Origin: Lantana camara
Taxonomy: Eukaryota; Streptophyta; Magnoliopsida; Lamiales; Verbenaceae
Assembly: GCA_037501455.1 (NCBI GenBank)
Contig: CM074865.1
Coordinates: 39,104,501-39,168,500, forward strand
Length of the DNA: 64,000 nt
Direction: 5' to 3'
Under the pieces are notes generated by a model, which made no database searches, was not told where the DNA came from, and was given only the letters and a program-made list of their open reading frames with translations. Positions 34,189 to 46,056 of this stretch are shown piece after piece (positions within the stretch are counted from its first letter, which is position 1; each line of letters opens with the position of its first letter). Position numbers and translations under genes: made by a program.

Positions 34189-36705
34189 TATTAGGAATAG
34201 TGCCCTAGAAAGCCAATTGTATATCCGCTTTGTACTTTTCCTTATTGTAATCACAGACAATCTTTGAATAAAATAACGAATTAAGGCAACACTTCTTTAT
34301 ATGCTCTTGTTTGGTATGCGTTTACTTTAGCTGTGCATGTATGAGAACTCCCCTAATCCTGATGACTTTAGGACTCTACCATTTAGTTGAAATGGTTCAT
34401 GAAACGAGCCCTATATCACATAAGTCATGATTAGTAAAATACTCCAAGCCGATGAGTCCTACAGACAGTGGGAGTGTCAACCTGACTCCTCTAAGGCTTG
34501 CTTGTGGGATCACGCCCTTAAGAAGGACCACCTTGTTTCATGGAGGTGCAAAATGTATAGTTGATACGTGCGTGATACATGAGGGTGTTTACTTCCATAA
34601 GTAAGTTCACTGAGGTGCCTCGTGTGAGAAGATTCCTAAATGAGAAAGGAAGTTTCTATTTTAGGAAATGGAAACTTCCAGATTAGGAAATATCTCACGA
34701 GTCGTTTATGTGATTAATTGATCCTTAGACTTGAGGTTCCATGTCACTTTATGAGTTAACTCTGTAGTCTTAGGTATAAGCTTTAAAGGGTGTCGCCTTA
34801 GACAACTAATTCAAGGCTTATGCTGGGGCTGCACAAGTGACTCATGAGAATCAAGAAAGGACCTACACTTGCATTTGCAAGGTGATCTCTTATTGTGTAA
34901 GTCATTTATATGCCATATGGAGTCCTTGGCCAAGGCAGTAGATCAAGACATCAAGAAAAGGGTTTCTTGGATTGAGATTAATAGGATATGAAATGCAGTT
35001 AGCTTTAAGACCAGATTATTGGGGTTCTGATTGTTCCCTTGCCCTAGATATTGGTTGAGAGATAGTAAGTAGGAGGATTGCATCTCACATGAATCAATGA
35101 CTTAAAGGTTCTGTCGAATCGAGACATTCCAATTCAGCTAGGGGTTAAACACCTGTTGCTAGACTATGGTCATTTAATCTGTGGATTGATTAATTAATTA
35201 GTGAATTAATTAATTAGGGTCACTGCTAATTGAATTGAGAACTTAGAGGGTCACACACAACAACTTGGTTACATGAGTTGAGGCTTTGAAATGATTAAAC
35301 GAGTTAATCGAGCCAAAAGGGTTCCACACGTGTGAATCACACGTGTGGGTTACGTGAGTGACACGTGTCCTTGGGGACACGTGTGTCACACGTGCATATA
35401 TATATATGTATATGTGATTAAATAATTAATGTGTTAATTATTTAATAGACTTTGGTTTAATTTTTGAATTAAAAAGAAAGTCTTATTTTGGATAAAAATA
35501 ATCTATTTAATTAACTACAAATTAATTAATTAGATAAAAATAAGTTATTTATTTATTAATAAATAAAGTATAAAATTATCCAAAAAGGGTTTTGGATACT
35601 TTAGCTCTCTTAAAAGTTGATTTGAATTAGAATTCAAAAGTCAAAGTTTGGAATTACTTGATGATCAAGTAATAAGAGAGAGGGACCAAATCCTTAGTCC
35701 AATAGGACTAGGTTCGGCCGCCGCCCCTCTCCTTCCTATATATAGGGGAGCTCGAGCTCCCCTTAGAGGGTAATTGACAATTCTTTTGGTTCATGTGTTG
35801 AACACCATCCTTTCTCCAAGATAAAATAAACCCTAGGTTAAGCCTAAACACTAACTAGAGAACTAGCATCCTTACTAGTTAGATTGTAGTCAAGCTGGTG
35901 GACTATCTCTAGAGAGCTTCAAGTTAGAAGTTTTAAAGATTCGAGCTTTACCAAGGAGAGGGGATCAAGCCACGAGAAGAGCGTTCTTGGGTGGCTTGAA
36001 ACGCTTCAAGAAAGATTATTGAAAAGTAAGTTTCTAATCTCTACGAATTCGGATTCACGATTGCGAGTTTCGATCCTTTTTGTTGGAAAATTTTTAAATT
36101 TCCGCTGCTATCTGATTCCTGTTTTCCAACAAGTGGTATCAGAGCCACCTCATTAATCGTGTTTCTGATTCGTCTCAATTATTCTGAATTTGGTAGAAAT
36201 TCTTAGGCTTGATGCAATTGAGTATTTGTAACTGTTTTAGAAAGCCTGAATTACGAAACTTTATTTTTCCTGAAAGTTTTTGAAAACTGTTTTTGTTAAA
36301 ATTTGTTTTTGAAAACTGTTTTAGATTTGAAACTGTATAAACTGTTTTTAGATTTCTTGAATTGGTTTTGCTTTTGAACGAAAACACAAAACGAAAACCC
36401 GGATTACGACGAACACGCGAAACACTAACTAGAGAACTAGTATCCTTACTAGTTAGATTGTAGTCAAGTTGGTGGACTATCTCTAGAGAGCTTCAAGTTA
36501 GAAGTTTTAAAGATTCGAGCTTTACCAAGGAGAGGGGATCAAGCCGCGAGAAGAGCGTTCTTGGGTGGCTTGAAACGCTTCAAGAAATATTATTGAAAAG
36601 TAAGTTTCTAATCTCTAAGAATTCGGATTCACGATTGCGAGTTTCGATCCTTTTTGTTGGAAAATTTTTAAATTTCCGCTGCTTTCTTATTCCTGTTTTC
36701 CAACA
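34189..36705 (+). mobile_element. Copia-3: internally deleted Copia element
   Basis: A complete 5' LTR (34189-36131, TATTAGGAATAG to CCAACA) is followed by a primer-binding site (36134-36146) and 288 bases of leader (36132-36419). The last 286 bases of the 3' LTR (36420-36705) match 35846-36131 at an offset of 574. Perfect CGTTC duplications (34184-34188, 36706-36710) show it inserted as one unit and then lost everything from the leader to near the end of the 3' LTR. No coding sequence is left. Confidence 0.9.
35322..35392 (+). promoter_or_regulatory. Cluster of five CACGTG (G-box) hexamers in the Copia-3 LTR
   Basis: CACACGTGTG occurs twice, followed by GACACGTGTC, GACACGTGTG and CACACGTGC, with an extra TTACGTGA. 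It is the equivalent of the cluster at 29572. A TATATATAGG core promoter follows at about 35738. Confidence 0.65.
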
Positions 36706-36876
36706 CGTTCAAGGGACAATCCGCACGAAGGGTGTTTGATAGGCGGTATCAACATCACTAGAAAGCTTCAATCCTCATAAGTTTTTTGAAACCCTTCTTA
36801 GAACATTGCAAGATTTACGATTCGCTTTTGAAAATATTTTTAAAATTTCTCTGTACAAACTCTGTGTTTTCCAACA

Positions 36877-36971
36877 AGTGGTATTAGAGCCACCTTGCAA
36901 CTTTCGTTTCGAATCGTTACTTCTTTTGAATTTTGACTGAAAATTCTCGAACTTAGATATTTGTTATGTAT
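36877..36971 (+). other. Start of Copia-4 interior with primer-binding site
   Basis: AGTGGTATTAGAGCCACC directly after the LTR is a primer-binding site with one change (TATTAG for TATCAG). About 80 bases of leader follow before LTR E. Confidence 0.75.
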
Positions 36972-37682
36972 TGGGACGCCCCGTGTTTTCAAGACTAATC
37001 GGGTATGAAGTCACGAATGAGGTCAGACTGAGTGTCACGTGTTTTAATTACTTAATTACGTGACTTAAGTGCTTTTATGTACTTAAATTATTTGATCGTA
37101 TGATTTAATTTCATATACTTGATCTGGTCTTCGATTTATATTATACCTCCGTGCGTATATATTTTTGTAATTTAATTTCCGAGCATGATCTAAGTGCCTA
37201 ATTTTATTCTAATTGAAACCTTGGTGATTTAATTGAAACATTCCACAAACTTAAGGATTCAATTGCACTTCATCTTGAACTTAATTGATTTAACTAATAA
37301 ATTTGGGACTTGATTGCATTTAATTAAAATTGGAGGGGCTTAATTGCATAAACCACAAAACTTGCATAAATATCTCAAGACATGCACTATTCATGCATTC
37401 TTGGTTCATTTCAACCCAACACACACACACCCCCTCGGTTGGCAAGAGAAGGGAGGAGAAGAGAGGCCACCGTCATCATCGTCTCCGAACCGCCATCATC
37501 TCCACATCCACTCTTCTTTTTCTCCATTTCTTCATACAAGGTGTGTATGTATATATGTGCATTTATGAATGAATTGAATATAGGAGCTAGGGTTGTGTGA
37601 TTCTTGCATAATAACTTGAATCCTTGTGTGTATATACATGATTATACGATGATCTATGAATTTATTGCAAGAAATTTGGTTA
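36972..37682 (+). repeat. Gypsy LTR E, first piece
   Basis: It starts TGGGACGCCCCGTGTTTTC, closely like LTR B (TGTGACGCCCCGTGTTTTC). The donor CATACAAG|GTGTGT is at 37541. It is interrupted by solo LTR F and continues at 41950-42381 and then 56083-56262. The right end and any interior lie off-window, so it could be a 5' LTR or a solo LTR. Confidence 0.78.
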
Positions 37683-38159
37683 TGTGACGCCCCGTATTCT
37701 CGAAGGGCGTCCTGACGATATTAACAAGTAAGTCTCTACACTTGTGTGTGTTTAATTTAAGAGTTCTTGAATTATGTGATTTAATGTAAATCCAATTTAA
37801 TATGTGATCATTCGGATTATTCTAAAATTAATGGTTAAGTTGATTTTAAATCCATCATTTTACTTAACTTGTTTAATTTCGATTTACTTGAATTCCTTGA
37901 GATTAATTGTCAATCATATGTTTACGAAGTGTCGTTAAATTGTACGAAAGGTTTCTAAAATTAAATTGAATTAAGCTCTAATTGGTAAATCTCTCTCTTT
38001 CATTTTAATTTATAAAATTAATTCGGAGCTTGAATGTTTATTCGTAACTTTACCAATTTTATTTACGATTATTTGTACGCGCTATTACTCTTTGCTACAC
38101 GATAAGGATACCCGGTTGTATATAGTTTGTGCACAAGATACATTTCTCCCAATCTCCTT

Positions 38160-38200
38160 TCTCTCTCTCTCTCTCTTTTCTCTCTCTCTCTCTCTCTCCC
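38160..38200. repeat. (CT)n microsatellite in LTR F leader
   Basis: Two CT runs are separated by TTTT. They sit directly downstream of the TATA box, as in the leaders of the other LTRs, which are C/T-rich. Confidence 0.85.
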
Positions 38201-40552
38201 GCGGTTACTATGCGCGGCTTCGGTTACGAGCCCATAACTCGATCGTTTCTCGACGGAATTCAACAAACGAATAGTCCATTTCGATTATCTCGGCGAGACA
38301 TATGCGAGAGTACCAATTTCAAGGGCTAATGACGAACGGTGGCGGAGTTATCGCCGGATTTCAGTAGCAGCGGCGGAGGTGTCGGACCACCGCCACTCCG
38401 CCGGCCTTTCGCGGCGGTTTCCGGCCACCTCGTCGATGCACGCGCCGAAGACCCAGTAAGAGGACTTCCTGGAGAAGCGTTTGACATCGGCGGCGCGGCC
38501 ATCCGGGCCGTGACGCTCGCAGCGGCGGCGCCAGTCACTGTAGCGGCGCAATTCCGCCGTTTCCGGCGGTGGTTTTCGACTGGGCTTGATGGTTTCCAAG
38601 GTTTTTTGACCCCCTGAGTTCATTTCCGGCATCAATTTCACCAGATTTTGGCCGTAGGTGGTGGTTCCGGCGATGTGGGTGGCGGCAGAATATTCGGCGG
38701 CCAACGGGGGCCTTTTCCGGCCATCTGTTGGCCTCGGGCCCTTCACGAAAGTTGTTCGGAACGACGAGAACTAGTGGCCATTGATCACGCGACTCCAGAT
38801 TTGGCCGATTGGTGGCGGATCGCGGTGTCACAATGGTGGTACAATGGTGGCGCTAGCTCCGAGGATTTTTTCGGCGAGCTACCTTAGGGCTTTTGAAGAC
38901 CTCGTCACGGGTAAGACAACACTTCTTTCGGATCGCATTTTGGTTCACCGGTTTGGAAGTAATTTGAGTTTGAAGATTTTAGGGTTTTCTTGTTCTTAGA
39001 TCTGAAATTGGAGGAGATTGACTTGCAATTTCCAGAAATTGATCGAGGATTCGGAACGGGCACGAAGACTTCATTCAGGACTGATTTTTCAGGATTTTTC
39101 CTGCGACCTTCGGCGGTGGCCCGGCGGCGGTCCGGCCAAATTCCGGTGGCTCCGGTGGCGGCACTCCGGCGACTTACGGACAGAATGTCGGTCTCGACAC
39201 GGTGAGTCCAACGCCACTTTCCGTTCGTTAATTGGACACTTGATCTATTTATTACGAATTATTTTGCGTAATTGTGATTATTTGAATTAATTGTTTTAAG
39301 TGCAAATAAATTGTTTATTGTTGGTTTGTTGATCGAGATGTAATCCAATCATATTCAAAAATATGTATTGAATGAATTGTGATATGCATGAATGTTTCGA
39401 TTTACAATTTGAATCCCGATGTGATGAATTTATACTATGTGTTTAGATATGAAGGGGTGTTAGTGTAATATCTAGAAACTAATCTTTTATGTGACTAAAT
39501 GAACTTGAATGATATTTTAGAAGAACGAACATGTTGTGATTTCTCTATATGGATTTGAGACGTTCTCAATGTTATGTTTGTTTAAATTGTGTTTCAAATA
39601 TAAAATTGAGATACATGAAAGATGCTTGAACAACTTGAGACTTGATGCATGATAGGAGTTAGAATTGTAATATCTTGATTTACTCTTACTACTCGAAAAT
39701 GGTATATTATGAATTAAGATAAATTGATAATTGTCATGTTTGTAAGTAATTAATTCCTAGTTGAATAATTGTATAAACACTTTAAATGAACAATTATGCT
39801 TAGCAATCGACTAAGGGGATGTATGTGTAATAATTCTAAACTTTTATAAATGACTTAGGGGATGTAAGTGTAATATTTATGAAACTATGGATGTGACTTG
39901 AGCTTGTGTACCAAACATGTTGTGAGGTTGTAAAGTATGATCTTAAGTGAATTAGATGCACTCTTTACTTGTATCAAGCATGCCATCTACGTACAACAAC
40001 TTTGTATGTTTATATGACCAAGTTGCTCTTACTTATGCACTTTATAACTCGACATGAACTTGATGCTTAATTCTAATATTATAATTGAACCCTGTGACAT
40101 TGGATGATTTAATATGCATTTTGTGAATACATTGACTTCCTAAATTGATCTTGCATCTTTGGATATGGAATTGCGTGCCAGTTGCTTGTAAATATGACCT
40201 TGTTGAGCATTGATATGCCTTGAATGATCACGACACCTTATCAAAGCACAACATGAACACTTATGCATAACCATGATCATGTTGAGCAACGCCGTGCGTC
40301 TTGTTTGGTTCATATAGAGTCTAAGTCTGGGCTTCTGTATGTCTTGTCACAGAGTTTGGTGGTGCCGGTGGGCCCGAGGTTTAGAGTGTTTGGCCCTTCA
40401 CACTCTCAGACTCTACTTTCACGAGGTGAGGTTTAGGATTTTGTATAGTTATGCGACCTATGGCCTTTACATGCTGATTTCTACCCTTGAATGCGAGTAT
40501 ACCTTACTATAAATACGTATGTGTTGGATATGATATGTTTATGACCTTGCGT

Positions 40553-40689
40553 GCGTTCTGCGTGGATGGGTGCTTACGGGCTTAAATTCCATCGCGTGGG
40601 TTCTGCGTGGATGGGTGCTTACGGGCTTAAATTCCATCGTGTGGGTTCTGTGTGGGTGGGTGTCTACGTGCTTAAATTCCATCGCGTAG
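40553..40689 (+). repeat. 45-bp tandem repeat, three copies, in LTR F
   Basis: Units begin GTTCTGCGTGGATGGGTG and end CTTAAATTCCATCG; starts at 40555, 40600 and 40645. The first two are nearly identical and the third has several changes. Confidence 0.9.
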
Positions 40690-41615
40690 GAATATGTATA
40701 AAAACCAGTTTTTGAGGCATATGTAAGCTATTTTGGAAAATTCAGTTGTGTTACGATTCTGTAACGAGATTTGCCATGAAAGATTGGTATCTCTTCTGTT
40801 TTGTTCTATTGTGGATCCGAGGAGCTACGGGTAATGGGGCCTCCGGGACGGTTAGGGCCATCGGAGTTTCAACCATGTACGTAGTTTCCATTTGAGATAT
40901 TATTGTGCGACCTTAGGGTGATGAGGGAGGCGTGATATCTTGAGCCTTCGGCTAAGGCCGAGGATGACTGTTGTGGGTTCGCTACCCTCTTGAGATCGAG
41001 TCTATTTTAGACGGTGTTATTATAGATGGTTTTTGGGGACTGTACATCTCCTCCATCATTGGTGTAGCGGTTGGATTGATTGTGATTTATGTTCTGAGGA
41101 GTAAAGGTGGGAAGCTCGTACTCGCCGAGCATGTGTTTTGTTCTATCTGGGAATCATGAATCGAGATAGAGTTTCTGAAATGTTTTCTAAAGCTTATACT
41201 TATAACTATCTTTTGGGTACTTTTGGAAATATCTTTGGTATGCAACACCTATCTCCGGTTCATGAGTCCACCCTTCTTTTATGTGCTATGCTCTATATAT
41301 ATACAGTGGGTGTGCGTTAGCCCCCTCATTCAGTCAGTTGACTGACACCTCATTTTATCTTTTAGTTGCAGGTTTCATTTGGCTTGAGCTAGGCGGAAGT
41401 GAGTCTTCTGAGTCACACTTGTCGGTTTAGTTGGTGTTAAGATGCATTTGTCACATACTCTATTTATGTTATCTATTCTTATTTCACTTTTGGAGATTAT
41501 GTTTTATGCTCTACTTAGACTTAAACCCGTGTGGGGTTAGTATGCTAGCATTTGGATGTAATTATCTATTCTGCTGATACTTATATTGGTTTATTACGTT
41601 GCGATGATTTGAGAT

Positions 41616-41770
41616 TTGGGACTAGGTATCTATGCTAGTTGAACCCGTCACCTGTTATGTATGCTGATATTCGGGACTAGGTATCTATGCTAGTTAAACC
41701 CGTCACCTGTTATGTATGCTGATATTCGGGACTAGGTATCTATGCTAGTTGAACCCGTCACTTATTTTGT
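41616..41770 (+). repeat. 55-bp tandem repeat, three copies, in LTR F
   Basis: The word ACTAGGTATCTATGCTAGTT recurs at 41621, 41676 and 41731, each followed by AACCCGTCAC. LTR G carries two copies of the same unit on the other strand (about 45050-45143). Confidence 0.9.
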
Positions 41771-41949
41771 ACGCTGATTTAATTGCTTCCGCGCTCTGAG
41801 TCTGTCGAGTTAGATCTGCCTAGCCTAGTGTGTGAGTTGGTCTCCCGTTCGCTTTGATTCGGATTCGGGTATAGACTTTTCATTTCGTGACCGGGTCTGG
41901 GTCTTAGTGCGGGGGATGTGGCATCCTCCGTTTGGGGTGTTACAGGTTA

Positions 41950-42381
41950 TTGAGGTGGTGTGTGTATATATAGATATATGTATGGAGAATTTTTTTTTGC
42001 CATCCGTACTTTGTCCATTTTTGCAATTTACCATATCGGGCAACTTTCATTGCAAGCCGCCATCTGAACTTTGCAATTTTAACAAACCGCCATCTATTGG
42101 TGGTTTTGGCCAAAAAAATGACACGTGGCATGTTTTGAAATGCGCCACGTTAGTTTTATTTTCACCAAAACCACCAAAAATAAAGTTTAGATGGTGGTTT
42201 GTTAAAATTGCAAAGTTCAGATGGCGGTTAGCAATGAAAATTGCCCGAGATGGTAAATTGCAAAAACACGCAAAGTCCGGATAGAAAAAAAATTAGTTCT
42301 CTATATATATGTATGTATTTATGTTGGGTTTGTGGATTAATGTGTTCTAAGTTGTCTTAAACTTGCATTTGATGATCCTAC
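41950..42381 (+). repeat. Gypsy LTR E, second piece
   Basis: This is the continuation of LTR E between solo LTR F and Copia-2. It includes two copies in opposite orientation of a TGGCGGTTTG-like unit (about 42050-42110 and 42180-42260), giving a roughly 250-bp imperfect inverted repeat around 42000-42285 (arms contain AAAAATGACACGTGG and CCACGTTAG). This could be a small non-autonomous DNA element. The piece ends at the CCTAC duplication of Copia-2. Confidence 0.6.
41985..42290. mobile_element. Possible MITE-like inverted-repeat element inside LTR E
   Basis: The left half reads TTTTTTTTGCCATCCGTACTTTG, TTTGCAATTTACCATATCGGGCA, then GCCATCTGAACTTTGCAATTTTAACAAACC. The right half carries the reverse complements of these (TTTGTTAAAATTGCAAAGTT, AAATTGCAAAAAC, CAAAGTCCGGATAG). 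Arms of roughly 120 bases surround a core with TGACACGTGGCATG. No transposase is present. The ends and target duplication are not clear. Confidence 0.5.
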
Positions 42382-44395
42382 TGTTGGAAAACACGAAAGA
42401 GTTAAGCAGCGGAAGTTTAAAATTTTCCAAAAGTTTAATCGTTGTCTTGAAATTTTCGTACTGTAACGTTGGGTGTTTAGAAACCTACTAAGTGTGAAGC
42501 TTTCTAGTGATGTCGTTACCGCCTAACGAACACCCTTCAAGCGGAATCCCTCGAATGACCTTCGAATTAGACTCCAAAGTAGAAGCCCTCCAAAGCGTAT
42601 CCACACCAGACCTAGAACACGATCAAGCGAGTGAGAGTGCTAGTTCTATGGCTTGTGTTAAGGCTAGGATAATTTTTGCTTTGAAAACTTTTCTTTTTGG
42701 ATTTTCTCAAAACATAACACTTCGTGAGTGTTGGTCTAAAGAGTAAGAGAAGCACCCACCCTTGTATTTATACAAGGGGGTTCGAAAATCCCTAGGGTTC
42801 CCAAACCTAGTGGACTTCGTTTTCTTGCTCACTAATTAACTCATTTAATTATTTAATTTAATTGGAATAATAAGTTCTTAACTTATTCGCCAAGTCTTTG
42901 CAAGAACAACTTTCTCTCTCCTACAATAGGAAGTTGGACTTTTCAACTTTCCTAAAGTTAAAAAGTCAATATTCAATAAATCAATTATTTATTGGGTTAA
43001 ATTTATTTGAGAATAGTCTTAACAATTAATTCAAAATTAATTAAAAGACCAAAATTAATTAATTACAATTTAATTAATTAATTTTAGAAAAGAATTCGCG
43101 TGTGGAAAATTCCACACGCATGAAGTCACGTACGAGCCACATGTACGTGACACGTGGCAACCACGTGGACTGCGTGACACATGGCAGCCACGTGTGTTCG
43201 ACACGTGGTAGCTACCCATGTAATCCTTGCTCCATTTCGATCAACAATTTGATCCTTCGTTAATCATATTAACATCCTACCATAACCCTCGTGTTCTTGC
43301 ATTTGTGTGTGACCCTTTAGGTTCATTATTCGATTAACAGTGACAACAATTAATTAATTCCCTAATTAATTAATCACTTCACAGATCACACTACCGTAAT
43401 CTAGCAATGGGGGTATGACCCTAGCCGAATAATGAAATGAATCGAAGAACCTTTCAGTCAAAGACAATCAGTGAAATATGATCCTCCTACAACTCCATCT
43501 CTCAATCAAGAACTAAGGCATGGGAATATTCACAGAGCCCAAATATTCTTGATCTTTAAAGTTAAGTTCGTTTCATATCTATTTCGATCTCAATCATAGA
43601 AAACCCCATTTTCTAGATGTCTTGATCTTTTATCTACCTTGGCCAAGGGTTTAAAGTCTAATGGACCACGAACAACTCAATCAGTAAGAGATCATTCTTG
43701 TTCTTAACAAGTGTAGGTCCTTTATCGATTCTACTAATTCTACATATGCCACTTGTGTAATCCCAACATAGGCCGTGGTCAGGTATCTATATGGCGACAC
43801 CCTTTTGAGCCTATATCAAAGATTACAGAGTTAGCTCATATGAGGCATTAGAGAATCTCAAGTCTAAGGATTAATGAATCACGTCATTGACCTGTGAGAT
43901 ATTTGCTAATCTGGAAGTTTCAGGAAACTTCCTTTCCCATTTAGGAATGTTCTCAAGCGGGACATCTCAGTGATGAAGTTCTTGTAACAATCACCCTTAT
44001 GTATTATGAACGTATCAACGTGTGCACTTATCACTCCATGAAACTAAGTGATCCTTCAAAAGGACATAATCACATAAGCAAGTCTCAGCAGAGTCAAGGT
44101 CGACACTCCCACTGTCTGTCGGACTCATTGACTTGGAGAAGTTTCTAATCCTCGCCTATGGAGTTAAAAACTTGTTTCATGTGCCGTTCCCATAACGACA
44201 AAGCTCTTAACGGCCTCATCGGATTAGGGGAGTTCAATATATGCAAAACACAGTCAACCCAAACAAACATAAATAAGCACATAAAGAAGTGATTGCCTAT
44301 GAACAAAATCATCTCGTATATTGTTCAAAGACTGTTTGTGATTTCACAAGGAAATAGTAAAGCAAACATCTGCTTTAAGGGCACTATTTCTAATA
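42382..44395 (-). repeat. 3' LTR of Copia-2 (2014 bp)
   Basis: In plus coordinates it runs TGTTGGAAAACACG to CTATTTCTAATA. The minus-strand TATA box is TATAAATA near 42764. An ACGTG-rich cluster lies at about 43125-43210. Confidence 0.88.
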
Positions 44396-44411
44396 ATCTC
44401 CCACTTGCCCG

Positions 44412-44833
44412 TCAAAGCCACTCAGGTGCTAATCTAAGACCCATCTTCTGAAGATGTCTTTCGAAAGCCTGTTGACTAAGGGCTTTTGTAAGTGTATCTG
44501 CCATATTCTCTGCCGATGTGACCCTTTCAATTTGCACATCTCCTCTCTTGATGATAACACGGATTAAGTGAGACATCCTCAAAATATGTTTGGTCCTTTG
44601 GTGAGATCTTGGTTCTCTTGCTTGAGCAACCGCCCCAGTTTATCACAAAACACTGTAACGGGTTCTTTAATGCTTGGAACTACACCTAGATCATGGATGA
44701 AGTTTCTTACCCAAACACCTTCCTTAGCTGTGTCGTTTGCAGCTAAGTACTCGGCCTCAGTGGTCGAATCTGCAGTGGTCGCTTGCTTGGAACTTTTCCA
44801 AATCACTGCTCCATCGTTCAGGCAGAATATATA
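44412..44833 (-). pseudogene. Copia-2 RNase H and pol C-terminus
   Basis: On the minus strand YIFCLNDGAVIWKSSKQ, STTEAEYLAAND and FIHDLGVVPSIKEPV lead to the end of pol at the TGA in 44412-44414. Bases 44643-44833 repeat 46052-46242 at about 95% identity, so this RNase H part is present twice around LTR G. Confidence 0.82.
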
Positions 44834-46056
44834 TGTAACACCCCAAACGGAGGATGCCACATCCCCCACACTGAGACCCAGACCCGGTCATGAAATGGGA
44901 GTCCATGCCCGAATCCGAATCAGAGCGAACGAGAGACAAACGCACACGCTATGCTAGGCAGATCTAACTTGACAAACTCAGAGTGCGGAAGCAATTCAAA
45001 CATTCAAAACAAGATAGCGGAAGCATTTAAATCAACATTCAAAACAAGTGACGGGTTCAACTAGCATAGATACCTAGTCCCGAATATCAACAAGCATAAC
45101 AGGTGACGGGTTCAACTAGCATAAATACCTAGTCCCGAATATCCGATCAAAATAACGCAATAATCATCAAGTGCCACACAGGGCCGAATACGAATGCCAC
45201 ACAGGGCTACAAAAAGGTAAAATATAATCTCAAGTCTACAAGTCATGACATAAGTAAAGTGTATAAAAGAAAAATGCAACTAGAAAGGCTAGACCGACGA
45301 AGTGCAACTCAAATGACTCACTCTCGCCTAACAAACGCTAATAGACCTGCAACTAAAAGTTTAAATGAGGGGTCTGTCAACTTGACCGAGTGAGGGACCT
45401 AATGCACACCCACAATATATATATAAAGAGCATAGCACAGAATAAAAGGAAGGACTCATGAACCGGGAATAGGTGTTGCATACCAAAACATTTCGAAATA
45501 ACCCAAATAAATATAGATATAAGTTTAGAAACCATTTTCCAGAAGGACTCTATCCCGATTCATAATTCCATAACAGAATAGAACACATGCTCGGCGAGTA
45601 CGAGCTTCCCACCTTTACTCCTCAGAACATAAATCAAAATCAATCCATCCTCTACACCAATGATGGAGGAGATGTACCATCCCCAAACCATCGAGAATAA
45701 ACCGTCTAAAATAGACTCACCCTCAAGGGGTAGCGAACCCACAAGAGTCCTCCCCGGCCTTAGCCGAAGGCTCAAGATACCACACCTTCCCTACAGCACG
45801 GGTCGCGTGAAGATATCTCAAATGGAACTACACACAGACTGATCCCTAACGGTCCTATACCGTTCCAGGGCTGTCTATCCCATAGCTCCTTGGATCCACA
45901 ACAGAACAGATCATAACCTAACATACGCCAATCTTTCATGGCAATCTCGCTACAGAATTAGAACACAACTGTTTTTCCAAAATAGCTTACATATGTCTCG
46001 AAATAGCTATAGAATTAATGTCGTCAGGACGCCCTTCGAGAAAACGGGGTGTCACA
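44834..46056 (-). mobile_element. LTR G: internally deleted Gypsy LTR of the F family (1223 bp)
   Basis: In plus coordinates it starts TGTAACACCCC and ends CGGGGTGTCACA. Read on the minus strand its first ~42 bases match the start of LTR F, then it jumps to the equivalent of about 40715 in F, a loss near 3 kb that removes the promoter, leader and most of the intron. It keeps the 55-bp repeat (two copies), the acceptor region and a stem-loop AACGGT-CCTAT-ACCGTT (45848-45864). The flanks show no 5-bp duplication but a 191-bp one. Confidence 0.82.

Larger units (their letters stand above)
32363..36876 (+). repeat. 5' LTR of Copia-4, split by Copia-3
   Basis: It starts TGTTAGGAATAGTGCCC and ends GTGTTTTCCAACA, the same family as the Copia-1 and Copia-2 LTRs. 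Its two parts are 32363-34188 and 36711-36876, parted by Copia-3 with CGTTC duplications. An AGTGGTATTAGAGCC primer-binding site follows, so this is a 5' LTR. An ACGTG cluster lies at 33527-33612 and TATAAATA at about 33974. Confidence 0.85.
37683..41944 (+). mobile_element. Solo LTR F, long-LTR Gypsy family (4262 bp)
   Basis: It is flanked by GGTTA duplications (37678-37682, 41945-41949), starts TGTGACGCCCCG and ends GGGGTGTTACA. TATATAG (38119) is followed by a (CT)n leader and a GC-rich block (about 38330-39220). Donor candidates are 38911 and 39202 (ACACG|GTGAGT), with the acceptor TTGCAG at 41371. The stem-loop TCAGTC-AGTT-GACTGA (41330-41345) and two tandem arrays are also present. It is the longest LTR in the window. 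Confidence 0.92.

Noticed and set aside
38339..38831. Overlapping open frames on both strands in LTR F
   Set aside because: GC-rich composition lengthens frames on both strands; Ala/Pro/Gly/Arg-rich products without domains.
44568..44957. 129-codon plus-strand frame over the Copia-2 RNase H and LTR G joint
   Set aside because: Antisense shadow of the RNase H sequence running into an LTR.
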